Shown here: in pieces, positions 55,379 through 64,000 of the stretch | Position numbering within the stretch: position 1 is the stretch's first letter | How the letters are laid out: every line of letters starts with the position of its first letter | Source: an uncultured Clostridium sp. | GTDB lineage: Bacteria; Bacillota; Clostridia; Lachnospirales; Lachnospiraceae | Direction: 5' to 3' | NCBI GenBank assembly: GCA_945915475.1 | Contig: CAMEFI010000008.1 | Coordinates: forward strand, 29,270 to 93,269 | DNA length: 64,000 nt | Notes under the pieces: generated by a model | The model's input: the letters and a program-made list of their open reading frames with translations, nothing else | Databases searched by the model: none | Told to the model about the DNA's origin: nothing | Position numbers and translations under genes: made by a program

Positions 55379-56980
55379 GTGAGCAGAATGGGACAGGTAT
55401 ATCTGTTAGATTGTACACTACGTGACGGTGGGTATGTCAATGACTGGAGATTTGGGAAAGATACAATCAAGGGATTTGTGAAAAAGATTGCCAAGACAGG
55501 AATCGAGATGTGTGAAGTAGGATTTTTAAAAGGTGATTCTTTTGATGAGGACAGGGCGGTTTTTCCGGATCTTGAATCTCTGAAGTCCATGATTGGAGTC
55601 AAAGATAAAAAAATGCTCTATGTAGGTATGCTGGATATGAGTGCACCGCTTCCGTTAGACCGGATTCCACCATATGATGGCAGTTCTGTGGATATGATCC
55701 GGGTAATCTTTAAAAAGAATAAAATAGAGGAAGCATATGAGTATTGTAAAGCCATACAGGAGTTAGGATATCAGATTTCTGTTAATTTTGTAGGTACAGA
55801 TATGTATTCCGATGTGGAATTCGTGGAAGGCATTGAAAAGTTCAATACCTTGAATCCATATGCCATGGCAATCGTGGATAGTTTTGGACTGATTAAGAGA
55901 AAGCATTTTCTGCGTCTTGTCTACTTAGCAGATAACAATATGGCTCCGGGTGTTACATTGGGGTATCATGCACATAATAATCTGCAACAGGCATTTGGTA
56001 ATGCGGAAGCGTTAGTGGAGATGAATTTAAAAAGGAATCTGATTGTGGATGCCTGTGTGTTTGGCATGGGACGCGGAGCAGGCAATCTGAACCTGGAATT
56101 GTTTGCAGAGTATATGAATGAGAATTATGATACCCATTATAAGATTGAGCCGATGCTTGAGATCATGGATGAATATCTGAATGATATTTACAGAAAACGT
56201 TTCTGGGGATATTCCCTTCCGTTCTATTTATCTGCAAGTACCGGATGCCATCCGAATTATGCAATATATTTAGCAGAGAAAGATACCCTGCCGGTGAAAG
56301 CCTTTAATGAATTATTATGCAGTATTCCGAAGGAGAAGAAAGCAAAATTTTCAAAGGAAGATGCGGAGTATTATTACAGGGAGTATCAGGAAAATTATAT
56401 AGACGATAAAGATGCTTTGGATGCATTGGCATCTGAGCTTGGGAATAGAGAGATTCTGATTCTTGCACCTGGGAAATCGTTAGTAGAGCAGGAAAAGCAG
56501 ATTCAGGAATATAGGAAGAAAGTGCATCCGTTAGTAATTGCCCTTAACTTTGCAGCAGAAAAATTTGAACCGGATTATATTTTCAGCAGTAATATGCGAA
56601 GATATGCAAAGATACAGGGTAAGACATCTGCAAAATGTATTACAACGTCTAATATGAAGGATTGTAAGGTTACGGATTATGTTGTAAACTTCTCCAGTTA
56701 TGCATCAAAAGAACCGGAGATTATTGATAATTCCGGTATCATGGTGTTAAAATTATTACTTGCATTAGGGATAAAGAAGGTACACATTGCCGGAATGGAT
56801 GGTTATTCCGCACAGCAGAGTATCAATTATTATGACAGTAACTTGGAATATGATTTCTCAAATGTGGCAGAGAAGAGGAATCAATTAATATCAGAAGAAA
56901 TGAAAGAGATTAATAAGGTATTGAAGTTGGAGTTCTTAACGCCAACGGCATATGAGTTTACTTCGGATGAGGAGAAATAG
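55379..56980 (+). CDS. HMGL/DRE-TIM aldolase fused to a C-terminal DUF115-like domain
   Basis: A 533-residue fusion. Residues 1-275 are a DRE-TIM metallolyase (LLDCTLRDGGYVNDW, VGFLKGDSFD, GYHAHNNLQQAFGNAEALV, the HAHNN pair being metal ligands) like 4-hydroxy-2-oxovalerate aldolase. Residues 355-530 form a Rossmann-like domain with ILILAPGKSLVEQEKQI and KKVHIAGMDGY, resembling MptE/DUF115 enzymes. It could supply or remove a two- or three-carbon unit in the branched-sugar pathway. Start is GTG at 55379 or ATG at 55388. Confidence 0.82.
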   Translation: MSRMGQVYLLDCTLRDGGYVNDWRFGKDTIKGFVKKIAKTGIEMCEVGFLKGDSFDEDRAVFPDLESLKSMIGVKDKKMLYVGMLDMSAPLPLDRIPPYDGSSVDMIRVIFKKNKIEEAYEYCKAIQELGYQISVNFVGTDMYSDVEFVEGIEKFNTLNPYAMAIVDSFGLIKRKHFLRLVYLADNNMAPGVTLGYHAHNNLQQAFGNAEALVEMNLKRNLIVDACVFGMGRGAGNLNLELFAEYMNENYDTHYKIEPMLEIMDEYLNDIYRKRFWGYSLPFYLSASTGCHPNYAIYLAEKDTLPVKAFNELLCSIPKEKKAKFSKEDAEYYYREYQENYIDDKDALDALASELGNREILILAPGKSLVEQEKQIQEYRKKVHPLVIALNFAAEKFEPDYIFSSNMRRYAKIQGKTSAKCITTSNMKDCKVTDYVVNFSSYASKEPEIIDNSGIMVLKLLLALGIKKVHIAGMDGYSAQQSINYYDSNLEYDFSNVAEKRNQLISEEMKEINKVLKLEFLTPTAYEFTSDEEK

Positions 56981-56982
56981 AT

Positions 56983-58005
56983 ATGTGTAAAGTGGTTACA
57001 TTTGGAGAGATTATGCTTCGGTTAGCACCAAATGGATATTATCGTTTTTTTCAGCAGGACCAGATGCAGGCAACCTTTGGCGGTGGAGAAGCCAATGTGG
57101 CGGTTTCCCTTGCTAATTTTGGTCTGGAATCATTATACGTGACGAAGTTACCGGAACATGCGATTGGTCAGGCTGCTGTAGATCATTTACGTTCTTTTGG
57201 TGTGGATATAACGAAAATTGTCCGTGGAGGAGAACGTGTTGGCATTTATTATCTTGAAAAAGGGGCAAGCCAGCGGGGAAGTGTCTGTATCTATGACCGG
57301 GCACACTCATCTATTGCAGAGGCGGCACCACAGGATTTTGATTGGAACATTATATTTGCAGATGCTGACTGGTTTCATTTTACCGGAATTACACCTGCCC
57401 TGGGTGATAATCTGGCAGAGATATGTAGACAGGCATGTATGGCAGCGAAAGAGAGAAACATTAAGATTTCTTGTGATCTGAATTATCGTGGTAAGCTATG
57501 GACAAGAGAGAAAGCCAGACAGGTTATGTCAGAGTTATGTCAATATGTGGATGTGTGCATTGCAAATGAGGAAGATGCAAAGGATGTATTCGGTATTGAA
57601 GCAGAAAACACAGATATCTATGGTGGTAAATTAGACAAGGAAGGATATGTGTCCGTTGCAAAGCAGCTGATGGAGCAATTTCAATTTGAGAAAGTTGCTA
57701 TTACATTACGAACTTCTTTATCTGCCAGTGATAACGATTGGGCAGGGATGTTGTATGATGGAACAGATTCATATTTTTCCAAAGAATACCATCTGCATAT
57801 TGTAGATCGTGTGGGCGGAGGAGACAGTTTTGGTGCAGGGTTGATATATGCATTGCTTTCAGGTAAGAACATGAAGGATACGATTGAATTTGCCGTGGCA
57901 GCATCCGCATTGAAGCATTCGATTGAAGGAGACTTTAATCGGGTGAGTGTTGCAGAGGTTGAGAAACTGGCAGGTGGAGATGGATCCGGAAGAGTGCAGA
58001 GATAA
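56983..58005 (+). CDS. PfkB-family sugar kinase (2-keto-3-deoxygluconate kinase-like)
   Basis: A 340-residue ribokinase-fold enzyme. TFGEIMLRLAPNGYYRFFQ, the FGGGEANVAVSLANFG substrate site, CDLNYRGKLW and the catalytic GGGDSFGAGLIYALL anion hole are typical of KdgK. In ordinary metabolism it phosphorylates 2-keto-3-deoxy-gluconate; in this operon it could act on a deoxy-keto acid or sugar released by the aldolase upstream. The start follows GAGGAG by eight bases and the gap to the aldolase is two bases, so expression is coupled. Confidence 0.85.
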   Translation: MCKVVTFGEIMLRLAPNGYYRFFQQDQMQATFGGGEANVAVSLANFGLESLYVTKLPEHAIGQAAVDHLRSFGVDITKIVRGGERVGIYYLEKGASQRGSVCIYDRAHSSIAEAAPQDFDWNIIFADADWFHFTGITPALGDNLAEICRQACMAAKERNIKISCDLNYRGKLWTREKARQVMSELCQYVDVCIANEEDAKDVFGIEAENTDIYGGKLDKEGYVSVAKQLMEQFQFEKVAITLRTSLSASDNDWAGMLYDGTDSYFSKEYHLHIVDRVGGGDSFGAGLIYALLSGKNMKDTIEFAVAASALKHSIEGDFNRVSVAEVEKLAGGDGSGRVQR

Positions 58006-58025
58006 GAATATGGAGTAAATCGATT

Positions 58026-58958
58026 ATGAAAAGAATAGTATTAACAGGTCCAACTGGAGCAATCGGTATTGCAATCATCCAACAGTGTATTGAACAGGGA
58101 ATTGAAGTATATGCGTTTATAAGAAGGACATCGGATCGTAATATACGAATTCCGCGCCATGAATTGGTGCATTTGATTGAGTGTGATCTAGCTGAATTGT
58201 CACAATTTGATGTGTCTAATATGCCAACATGTGATGTTTTTTACCATTTAGGATGGGCTGCTACCATTGGTAACGGAAGAAATGATATGCAGCTGCAACT
58301 TAAGAATATTCAGTATACATTAGATGCGGTTGATCTGGCTGCCAGATTGGGGTGTAACACGTTTGTTGGTACTGGTTCTCAGGCAGAGTATGGAAGATAC
58401 GAGGGCAAATTGAATGCAAGAGTTCCGGTATTTCCAGAGAACGGATACGGAATGGCAAAGCTTTGTGCAGGTCAGATGTCACAAATCGAATGTGAGAAAA
58501 AAGGATTACGACAGGTCTGGGTGCGAATTTTAAGCGTATATGGTCCATACGATAATGATAATACAATGGTAACATCGACGATTCGCAAATTGTTGAATGG
58601 AGAGAAACCGGCATTCACATTAGGTGAGCAGAAATGGGATTATCTGTATTCCGAGGATGCTGCTAGAGCGTTATTACTATTAGGTGAATGTAGCAATGCA
58701 AATGGTGTCTATTGTTTGGGAAGCGGAGAAGTAAAGAGTCTTAAAGAATATATTCTCATGATGAGAGATGCTATTAATCCATATGCTGAGTTGGGATTTG
58801 GTGAGCTGCCATATGGTCAAAAGCAGGTAATGTATTTGTGTGCCGACTTAGACAAGTTACACAGAGATACTGGTTTTCAGCCCAAAATACCATTTGAAGA
58901 GGGAATTAAGCGAACAATTTACTGGATGAAAAAGAGGTTGGAATATGAAGAAAATTAG
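58026..58958 (+). CDS. NAD(P)-dependent sugar reductase/epimerase (extended SDR)
   Basis: A 310-residue short-chain dehydrogenase of the extended type: TGPTGAIGIAII for cofactor binding, HLGWAAT, and the catalytic YGMAK. In the CDP-dideoxysugar context it fits the final 4-keto reduction (abequose/paratose synthase or YerF-like step). The product stereochemistry cannot be told from sequence. Its stop overlaps the next GT2 start by about 14 bases. Confidence 0.85.
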   Translation: MKRIVLTGPTGAIGIAIIQQCIEQGIEVYAFIRRTSDRNIRIPRHELVHLIECDLAELSQFDVSNMPTCDVFYHLGWAATIGNGRNDMQLQLKNIQYTLDAVDLAARLGCNTFVGTGSQAEYGRYEGKLNARVPVFPENGYGMAKLCAGQMSQIECEKKGLRQVWVRILSVYGPYDNDNTMVTSTIRKLLNGEKPAFTLGEQKWDYLYSEDAARALLLLGECSNANGVYCLGSGEVKSLKEYILMMRDAINPYAELGFGELPYGQKQVMYLCADLDKLHRDTGFQPKIPFEEGIKRTIYWMKKRLEYEEN

Positions 58959-59907
58959 CATTATGATACCTTGTTATAACGAGGAAGAAAATGTAAGAGA
59001 AATATGTGCAGCAGTAATTAAAGAATTACAACAGGAACTTCCTGCATATGATTATGAGATTTTGTTTATTGATAATGACTCGACAGATCGGACAAGGCAA
59101 TATTTACGTGAGTTGTGTGCAAATAACAAGAAAGTCCGTGCAATATTTAATGCAAAGAATTTTGGACAGTTTAACTCGCCATATTATGGTATGTGCCAAA
59201 CAACAGGTGATTGTACAGTGTGCCTTTGTTGTGACTTTCAGGATCCGGTTGAGATGATTCCGAGATTAGTGAGCGAATGGGAGAATGGTGCAAAGATCGT
59301 ATGTGCAATTAAGACATCTAGTAAAGAGAATAAGATTATGCGTTTCTTACGGACATGTTATTATAAAATGATAAAGAAGATGTCTGACGTGGAACAGATA
59401 GAACATTTTACCGGATTCGGTTTATATGATAAGAGCTTTATTGAAGTACTTCGTAATTTAGACGATCCAACACCATTTTTGCGTGGAATTGTTGCGGAAT
59501 TAGGATATAAGAGAGTGGATGTTCCATATGAACAGCAAAAGCGCAAGGCAGGTAAGACGCATAATAACTGGTTTACATTATATGATGCAGCGATGTTGAG
59601 TTTTACATCTTATACAAAGGCTGGATTACGTATGGCAACAATTCTTGGATTTATTATGTCTGGAATGAGTTTGTTCGTTGCATTAGTTTATTTGATATTA
59701 AAACTGATATACTGGGATCGATTTGCAGCCGGTATGGCACCAATTTTATTGGCTGTATGTATACTTGGATCCGTGCAGTTATTTTTCATAGGTTTCTTGG
59801 GAGAATACGTTTTAAGTATTAACAAGAGAATGATGCATAGACCATTAGTAATCGAGGAAGAACGTTTGAATTTTGATGAAGATGGAGAGGAGAAAGCGGA
59901 TGTTTGA
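58945..59907 (+). CDS. GtrB-like GT2 with two C-terminal membrane helices
   Basis: A 320-residue polyprenyl-phosphate glycosyltransferase: ISIMIPCYNEEENVREI, FIDNDSTDRT, LCCDFQDPVE and a GFGLYDKSFIEVL block, followed by two membrane helices at about 230-255 and 268-295. It is a candidate for loading the branched or dideoxy sugar on the lipid carrier used by GT-C enzymes. It overlaps the genes on both sides. Confidence 0.9.
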   Translation: MKKISIMIPCYNEEENVREICAAVIKELQQELPAYDYEILFIDNDSTDRTRQYLRELCANNKKVRAIFNAKNFGQFNSPYYGMCQTTGDCTVCLCCDFQDPVEMIPRLVSEWENGAKIVCAIKTSSKENKIMRFLRTCYYKMIKKMSDVEQIEHFTGFGLYDKSFIEVLRNLDDPTPFLRGIVAELGYKRVDVPYEQQKRKAGKTHNNWFTLYDAAMLSFTSYTKAGLRMATILGFIMSGMSLFVALVYLILKLIYWDRFAAGMAPILLAVCILGSVQLFFIGFLGEYVLSINKRMMHRPLVIEEERLNFDEDGEEKADV

Positions 59908-60964
59908 TGTTTCATTTTACAAAGGGAAAAAAGTATTGATTACAGGGCATACCGGGTTTAAGGGTTCATGGATGTGTCAGTTGTTAATTATGGCAGGTGC
60001 CAAAGTGACCGGATATGCGTTAGAGGCACCGACAGATCCGAGTTTGTTTGATATGTGTCATATCGCAGATTCCATGCATTCTGTAGTAGGAGATGTTAGA
60101 GATCTTGAACATATGCAACAGGTATTTAACGAGGCACAGCCGGAAATTGTGATTCATATGGCTGCTCAGCCGCTTGTGCGGGAGTCCTATAAGAATCCGG
60201 TCTATACGTATGAGACCAATGTTATGGGAACGGTTAATGTTTTGGAGTGTGTGAGAAATACATCTTCTGTGAAATCCTTTGTGAATGTTACAACGGATAA
60301 GGTTTACTTGAATAAAGAATGGGAGTGGGGATATCGCGAGAATGAAGAACTGAATGGATATGATCCTTATTCCAACTCAAAGTCTTGTTCTGAATTAGTG
60401 ACCAGCAGTTATGTGAATTCTTTCTTCAAGGATATGGATGTGGCAATCTCTACAGCACGTGCAGGCAATGTAATTGGTGGAGGAGATTTTGCAACAGATC
60501 GTATTATTCCGGATTGTATTCGTGCAGCTGAAAAGAAAGAAGATATTATTGTTCGTAATCCATTTTCCACCAGACCTTATGAACATGTATTAGAGCCGGT
60601 GGTAGCATATCTTATGATTGCAAAGGCTCAGTATGAAGATAAAACTTTTGCGGGAAATTACAATGTGGGTCCGGATGATACGGATTGCTGGACAACCGGG
60701 AATCTGGTTACCCTATTTTGTGATAAGTGGAATGCTCAGACAGGAGATTCCATAAAATGGATCAATCAATATGATGGAGGTCCCCATGAAGCTAATTTCT
60801 TAAAGTTGGATTGTTCTAAACTGAAAAAAACTTTTGGATGGAGTCCTAGATGGAATGTGGAAACTACCATGGAGAAGATTGTGGAGTGGTCACATATTTA
60901 CCTGCAAGGCGGGGATGTTACAGAGTGTATGAAGAAACAGATTGAGGAGTTTGTTTCGGAATAA
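59900..60964 (+). CDS. rfbG: CDP-glucose 4,6-dehydratase
   Basis: The 354-residue SDR that forms CDP-4-keto-6-deoxyglucose from CDP-glucose, the substrate of E1. GHTGFKGSW at residues 16-24, HMAAQPLVRESY, NVTTDKVY and GYDPYSNSKSCSEL (YxxxK) are the family landmarks. The ATG at 59900 is chosen over 59873 because GAGAGGAGAAAGCGG precedes it; it then overlaps the upstream stop by eight bases. It is separated from rfbF/rfbH by seven kilobases, an unusual order. Confidence 0.96.
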   Translation: MFDVSFYKGKKVLITGHTGFKGSWMCQLLIMAGAKVTGYALEAPTDPSLFDMCHIADSMHSVVGDVRDLEHMQQVFNEAQPEIVIHMAAQPLVRESYKNPVYTYETNVMGTVNVLECVRNTSSVKSFVNVTTDKVYLNKEWEWGYRENEELNGYDPYSNSKSCSELVTSSYVNSFFKDMDVAISTARAGNVIGGGDFATDRIIPDCIRAAEKKEDIIVRNPFSTRPYEHVLEPVVAYLMIAKAQYEDKTFAGNYNVGPDDTDCWTTGNLVTLFCDKWNAQTGDSIKWINQYDGGPHEANFLKLDCSKLKKTFGWSPRWNVETTMEKIVEWSHIYLQGGDVTECMKKQIEEFVSE

Positions 60965-61000
60965 GAGAAAACATGTTTTATAATACAAAAGGATGTAATA

Positions 61001-63739
61001 ATGGATTTTAAAAGTAAAATCATTAAAAATGGAGAATTGCTAGAACAGATATGGGTGATATTGATGTTTATTTCAATATTTAATTTGAATGCTTTTATAT
61101 CATTGACATATCAAAAAAAATTTTATATTGGAAATATGATTTCAATTATAATAATATGGGTGATTACGTCTGCATTAGGCTATCTTTTATTTCGATATGT
61201 ATGGAAGAAAATAAGGTTTTCTAAGATTAAAGTATGGGTTACAAATAATAATTATTTGATATTAGTATTATTGTTGAGTACGATAATTAGAATTCCTATG
61301 TTAAATACTTTGCCAAAGTGGGATGCAGGAGAATATTATTATCGCTTAGGAACGGCATGTCAAAACTATGATTTTACTTTTAGCTGTTTTTTTGAGAATT
61401 TCAGATTGTGTAATCACTCCAATCTGGGATTTTCTTTTTTTTATGCAATAGCAGAATTCTTATTTCCTAGGAAACAAATAGGTATATTAAGTTTGAATTT
61501 GATCTTTACGGAATTAGCCATTATGTGTATTTATTTATTATTGAAAGAATATTGGCTTGATGTAGAGGATAAAGTTGTTGCATTAATTACGTTTGTTGTA
61601 TCATGTACTCCGATTTTTCTTGGAACCTTTGCATATTTTAATGTTGATTATTTTTTATTTATTGTATTTATTTTTTTAGTATATTTTGAGTATTCACAAA
61701 AAAACATATTAATGATTTTTGCAGCCATTGTATTGAGTCAGACAAAAGAAACAGGAGTGATAATTGTTGCAACATATTTAGGTAGCAAGATGTTTGTTGG
61801 CTTTGTGCAGAAAAAAGGCAATGTGCTGAATAGACTACGTGCGATATTACATAAGCCGTATACATGGGCCGCGGTTTTGTCGGGCATGCTATATATTGCT
61901 GAAATGAAACTGATAGGTAGTGTGACAGGGTGGACACAAGGTGCAGATCAGGAATCGCCAATGCGGTGGGATAGTGCTGGATTTAATTGCTTTGGTTATA
62001 ATCTTAATTATATTATTTACAAATTGAAACAATTATTGATTCTTAATTTTTCATGGATCATTTGTATAATATTTATTGTTAGTACTGTCTTACTCATTAT
62101 TCAAAGAAAGCGAAAATATAAAAATGAACATCGTTTGTTTTATGTTATTATAGTGATGGTAACATTTGTTATATTTAGTGTATTGTATATAACTTATACA
62201 TTACCAAGATATAATATTTTATTTAATGTTTTATTTACCTTGTTTGCGGTTTGCTTATTATATGTGGTGCTTGAAAAGGTATGGGATGGAAAATTTTACT
62301 GTTTTCTTATGACTATACTTGGAACCTGCTTTTTGATTCAGTCATTTTGGAATATAGATATAATTTCATCAAAATATTTTGAAACACTGAGTATTGGAAA
62401 TGGGAATAGTATGATTTTTTCATCTTATCAAAATAATTATTATGGTGATGGATTAGTTACTAATTATCAATATGCATGGATTGATAAAGCTATTGATAAG
62501 GTGCTTCGTAATATACATTTTAATGCAGATATTCTTGTGATTCAACCAAAAGAAGAATATTCAGTTTATGCTCAGGGGAATTTGGCCACATATTATTTGG
62601 GATGGGATTCAAAGAATGGGAAAAGAATTGTTGAGCAAGATCCTGGTATGATTATACAATGTCGTGCACCGGAGGCGTTATTTACGCCTTTTCCTTATAA
62701 GGTGTATGATTATAATATGTTAAATTCAGTTAGGCAACGTGCTGTTGTAATATTTATTCCATATTATGAATTGGATGAAAAAGAGACATTAAGACCATTA
62801 GAAAAATTTTATGATATAGGACAAAGGAAGACTCTTTCAAAATACGGAGGAGAAATTGTATATTATGAATTACTTAAGAAAACCAGTTACCGACATTTGG
62901 AACTGGAGAATTTGTCTGATGACCAGCTTGGAATCAATGATAATTATTCAGATAATTTGTTTGATGGCATGAAAAAGCAAGGATGGTCGAAAGAAAAAGT
63001 AAGGGAATACTATTGGTATTTGTTGTGCCAAAATGCAAAGGTAAGAAAATATAAAAAAGAAAAGTCTCATATTGCTATGCTGGATGAAGTGACAATGGAT
63101 GTTAAAATATATTCTGATGATAATCAATTAATTCCATCTGGTCAATTAGGATATTATGCCGGTTCATATGAGAAAATCATAGTTGGAAGTAATTCAATGA
63201 TTTCGGCGATTGATGAAATGTTGATTGGTTGTGCAGTGGGAGATGTTGTTTCGTGTGATTGGACTGTGCCTACAAATTATTATAGTTTGCCAGACTATGT
63301 TGGGAAAACGTTACATATAGAAATAACTCCAACAGCAATTACAGGGCATATTAATCTTGATATAGTACGTGATTCGAAAAAAAGAAAAATATATAAGAAT
63401 GCGTTTAATACTGTCTGGAATTACTATAAACAGGAAACATTATGTTCAGTAGTTTTTGCAACTTTAGATTCCAATACATTTCCTTATACGGAATTACAAA
63501 AACAGAGAAAAAAAGTGAAGGATTATTATTATAATCTGCTTTATTCTGCTCATATTAGTGAGAAGCAGTTTCTTGAAGAATATGCAATGATGTCTCAAGA
63601 CGAATTTAATACAAGAAAAGAGAGAATGTCTAGGGCAAGGTGTATGTGGAAATATTGGAAAAAGAAATATTATCAACAGGAAAAAATCATTAAAGAAAAT
63701 TTATATAGAAGTTGTTTAAAACAAAATGAAATTGAATGA
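61001..63739 (+). CDS. GT-C membrane protein fused to an FKBP/trigger-factor-like C-terminal tail
   Basis: A 912-residue protein, very A+T-rich. Residues 15-450 are a polytopic GT-C-like domain with WDAGEYYYRLG in the first large loop, then an extracytoplasmic domain (about 450-630). The tail is unexpected. LENLSDDQLGINDNYSDNLF leads to a block from about 688-790 with IVGSNSMISAIDEMLIGCAVGD, VPTNYYSLPDYVGKTLHIEITPTAIT, the pattern of FKBP/trigger-factor PPIase domains. A helical end (SVVFATLDSNTFPYTE, EKQFLEEYAMMSQDEF) is like the trigger-factor chaperone arm. The recognition is by eye, so the tail is the weaker part. Confidence 0.75.
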   Translation: MDFKSKIIKNGELLEQIWVILMFISIFNLNAFISLTYQKKFYIGNMISIIIIWVITSALGYLLFRYVWKKIRFSKIKVWVTNNNYLILVLLLSTIIRIPMLNTLPKWDAGEYYYRLGTACQNYDFTFSCFFENFRLCNHSNLGFSFFYAIAEFLFPRKQIGILSLNLIFTELAIMCIYLLLKEYWLDVEDKVVALITFVVSCTPIFLGTFAYFNVDYFLFIVFIFLVYFEYSQKNILMIFAAIVLSQTKETGVIIVATYLGSKMFVGFVQKKGNVLNRLRAILHKPYTWAAVLSGMLYIAEMKLIGSVTGWTQGADQESPMRWDSAGFNCFGYNLNYIIYKLKQLLILNFSWIICIIFIVSTVLLIIQRKRKYKNEHRLFYVIIVMVTFVIFSVLYITYTLPRYNILFNVLFTLFAVCLLYVVLEKVWDGKFYCFLMTILGTCFLIQSFWNIDIISSKYFETLSIGNGNSMIFSSYQNNYYGDGLVTNYQYAWIDKAIDKVLRNIHFNADILVIQPKEEYSVYAQGNLATYYLGWDSKNGKRIVEQDPGMIIQCRAPEALFTPFPYKVYDYNMLNSVRQRAVVIFIPYYELDEKETLRPLEKFYDIGQRKTLSKYGGEIVYYELLKKTSYRHLELENLSDDQLGINDNYSDNLFDGMKKQGWSKEKVREYYWYLLCQNAKVRKYKKEKSHIAMLDEVTMDVKIYSDDNQLIPSGQLGYYAGSYEKIIVGSNSMISAIDEMLIGCAVGDVVSCDWTVPTNYYSLPDYVGKTLHIEITPTAITGHINLDIVRDSKKRKIYKNAFNTVWNYYKQETLCSVVFATLDSNTFPYTELQKQRKKVKDYYYNLLYSAHISEKQFLEEYAMMSQDEFNTRKERMSRARCMWKYWKKKYYQQEKIIKENLYRSCLKQNEIE

Positions 63740-63740
63740 T

Positions 63741-63769
63741 TTGTTTTAAAAGGATGAAAGTTGTATAAT
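63741..63769 (+). promoter_or_regulatory. Weak candidate promoter at the right edge
   Basis: TTGTTT, a 17-base spacer and TATAAT at 63764-63769, with a second TATAAT at 63779. No gene follows inside the window, so its target is unseen and the match may be chance in A+T-rich DNA. Confidence 0.25.
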
Positions 63770-63918
63770 TAAAAAGTGTATAATATTTGTAAAATTAGGA
63801 ACAAATGATGAATAAATTATCAAATAAAAATTAGATAATGATTTGGTTGCTATTGTTCTTTATGGTTAATGTTTGGAGAATACCGGCTAAGGAAGTACAA
63901 ATTCTTTAGGTTACACCA

Positions 63919-63974
63919 TATAATGGTCTCATAAATTAAGACACTTTATAATGGTCTCATAAATTAAGACACTT
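63919..63974. repeat. Perfect 28-bp tandem duplication
   Basis: Two exact adjacent copies of a 28-base unit beginning TATAATGGTCTCATAAATTA, at 63919-63946 and 63947-63974. Each holds an imperfect inverted repeat (GTCT...AGAC). Possible end of an insertion element or a duplicated target; the element itself would lie beyond the window. Apart from this, 63740-64000 has no gene I can support. Confidence 0.85.
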
Positions 63975-64000
63975 TTTCGGACAAATTTTAATGAATCTGA

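Noticed and set aside
60967..60978. AAAACATGTTTT palindrome as terminator
   Set aside because: The stem is only six A/T-rich pairs with no loop, too weak to call.
63838..63909. A 23-codon open frame near the right edge
   Set aside because: Too short, no good ribosome site, and no recognisable family; it could be a gene fragment but nothing supports it.

Overview
The window looks like a chromosomal cell-surface polysaccharide and teichoic-acid supercluster from a low-GC Gram-positive anaerobe, most likely a gut Lachnospiraceae (Clostridia). The signs are strong AGGAGG ribosome sites, tight operons with ATGA/TAATG overlaps, a TarI/TarJ ribitol-phosphate pair, an LCP attachment protein, YG-rich cell-wall-binding repeats and an L,D-transpeptidase. 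I cannot name the species from sequence alone.

Region 1 (1-11520) is a wall-teichoic-acid-like operon. It holds a truncated sugar-1-phosphate transferase, three CDP-polyol phosphotransferases, a GT2, a GT-C membrane protein, a two-component ABC exporter (TagG/TagH type), and the enzymes that make CDP-ribitol. Region 2 (11611-13860, minus strand) is one secreted FIVAR/beta-helix protein convergent to region 1. Region 3 (14046-20672) is a second polymer operon with three GT2s, a ferredoxin-like F420-hydrogenase-beta protein, a pyruvyl transferase and a flippase. Region 4 (20841-27869) makes precursor and matures the wall: GlmS, an LCP ligase, a cell-wall-binding repeat protein, a secreted GH5 glucanase and an L,D-transpeptidase. 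Region 5 (28112-34231) is gltB-gltD, the glutamate synthase operon.

Region 6 (34232-36290) is accessory. It is a self-contained A+T-rich cassette of three small genes, the last SecB-like, lying between the native gltD terminator and a degenerate second copy of the gltD 3' end with its own terminator.

Region 7 (36440-63739) is a third and largest polysaccharide locus. It has GT2s, three GT-C-type membrane proteins, a Wzm/Wzt ABC exporter whose ATPase carries a cargo-binding tail, and a methyltransferase plus a kinase-like/coiled-coil/double-GT2 protein resembling the WbdD chain-terminator logic. A CDP-dideoxysugar pathway follows: RfbF, RfbH, a YerE-like ThDP enzyme, an aldolase fusion, a PfkB kinase, a sugar reductase and RfbG. 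The last gene is a very unusual membrane glycosyltransferase fused to an FKBP/trigger-factor-like tail. The right edge holds no gene but carries a perfect 28-bp tandem repeat.

Together the genes describe at least three lipid-linked surface glycopolymers exported by two ABC systems and one flippase, plus the machinery to attach them to and remodel peptidoglycan. The strongest candidates for something new are the three-gene cassette with its gltD scar, the kinase/coiled-coil/GT2 chain-termination module, the CDP-branched-sugar pathway, and the GT-C/FKBP fusion.
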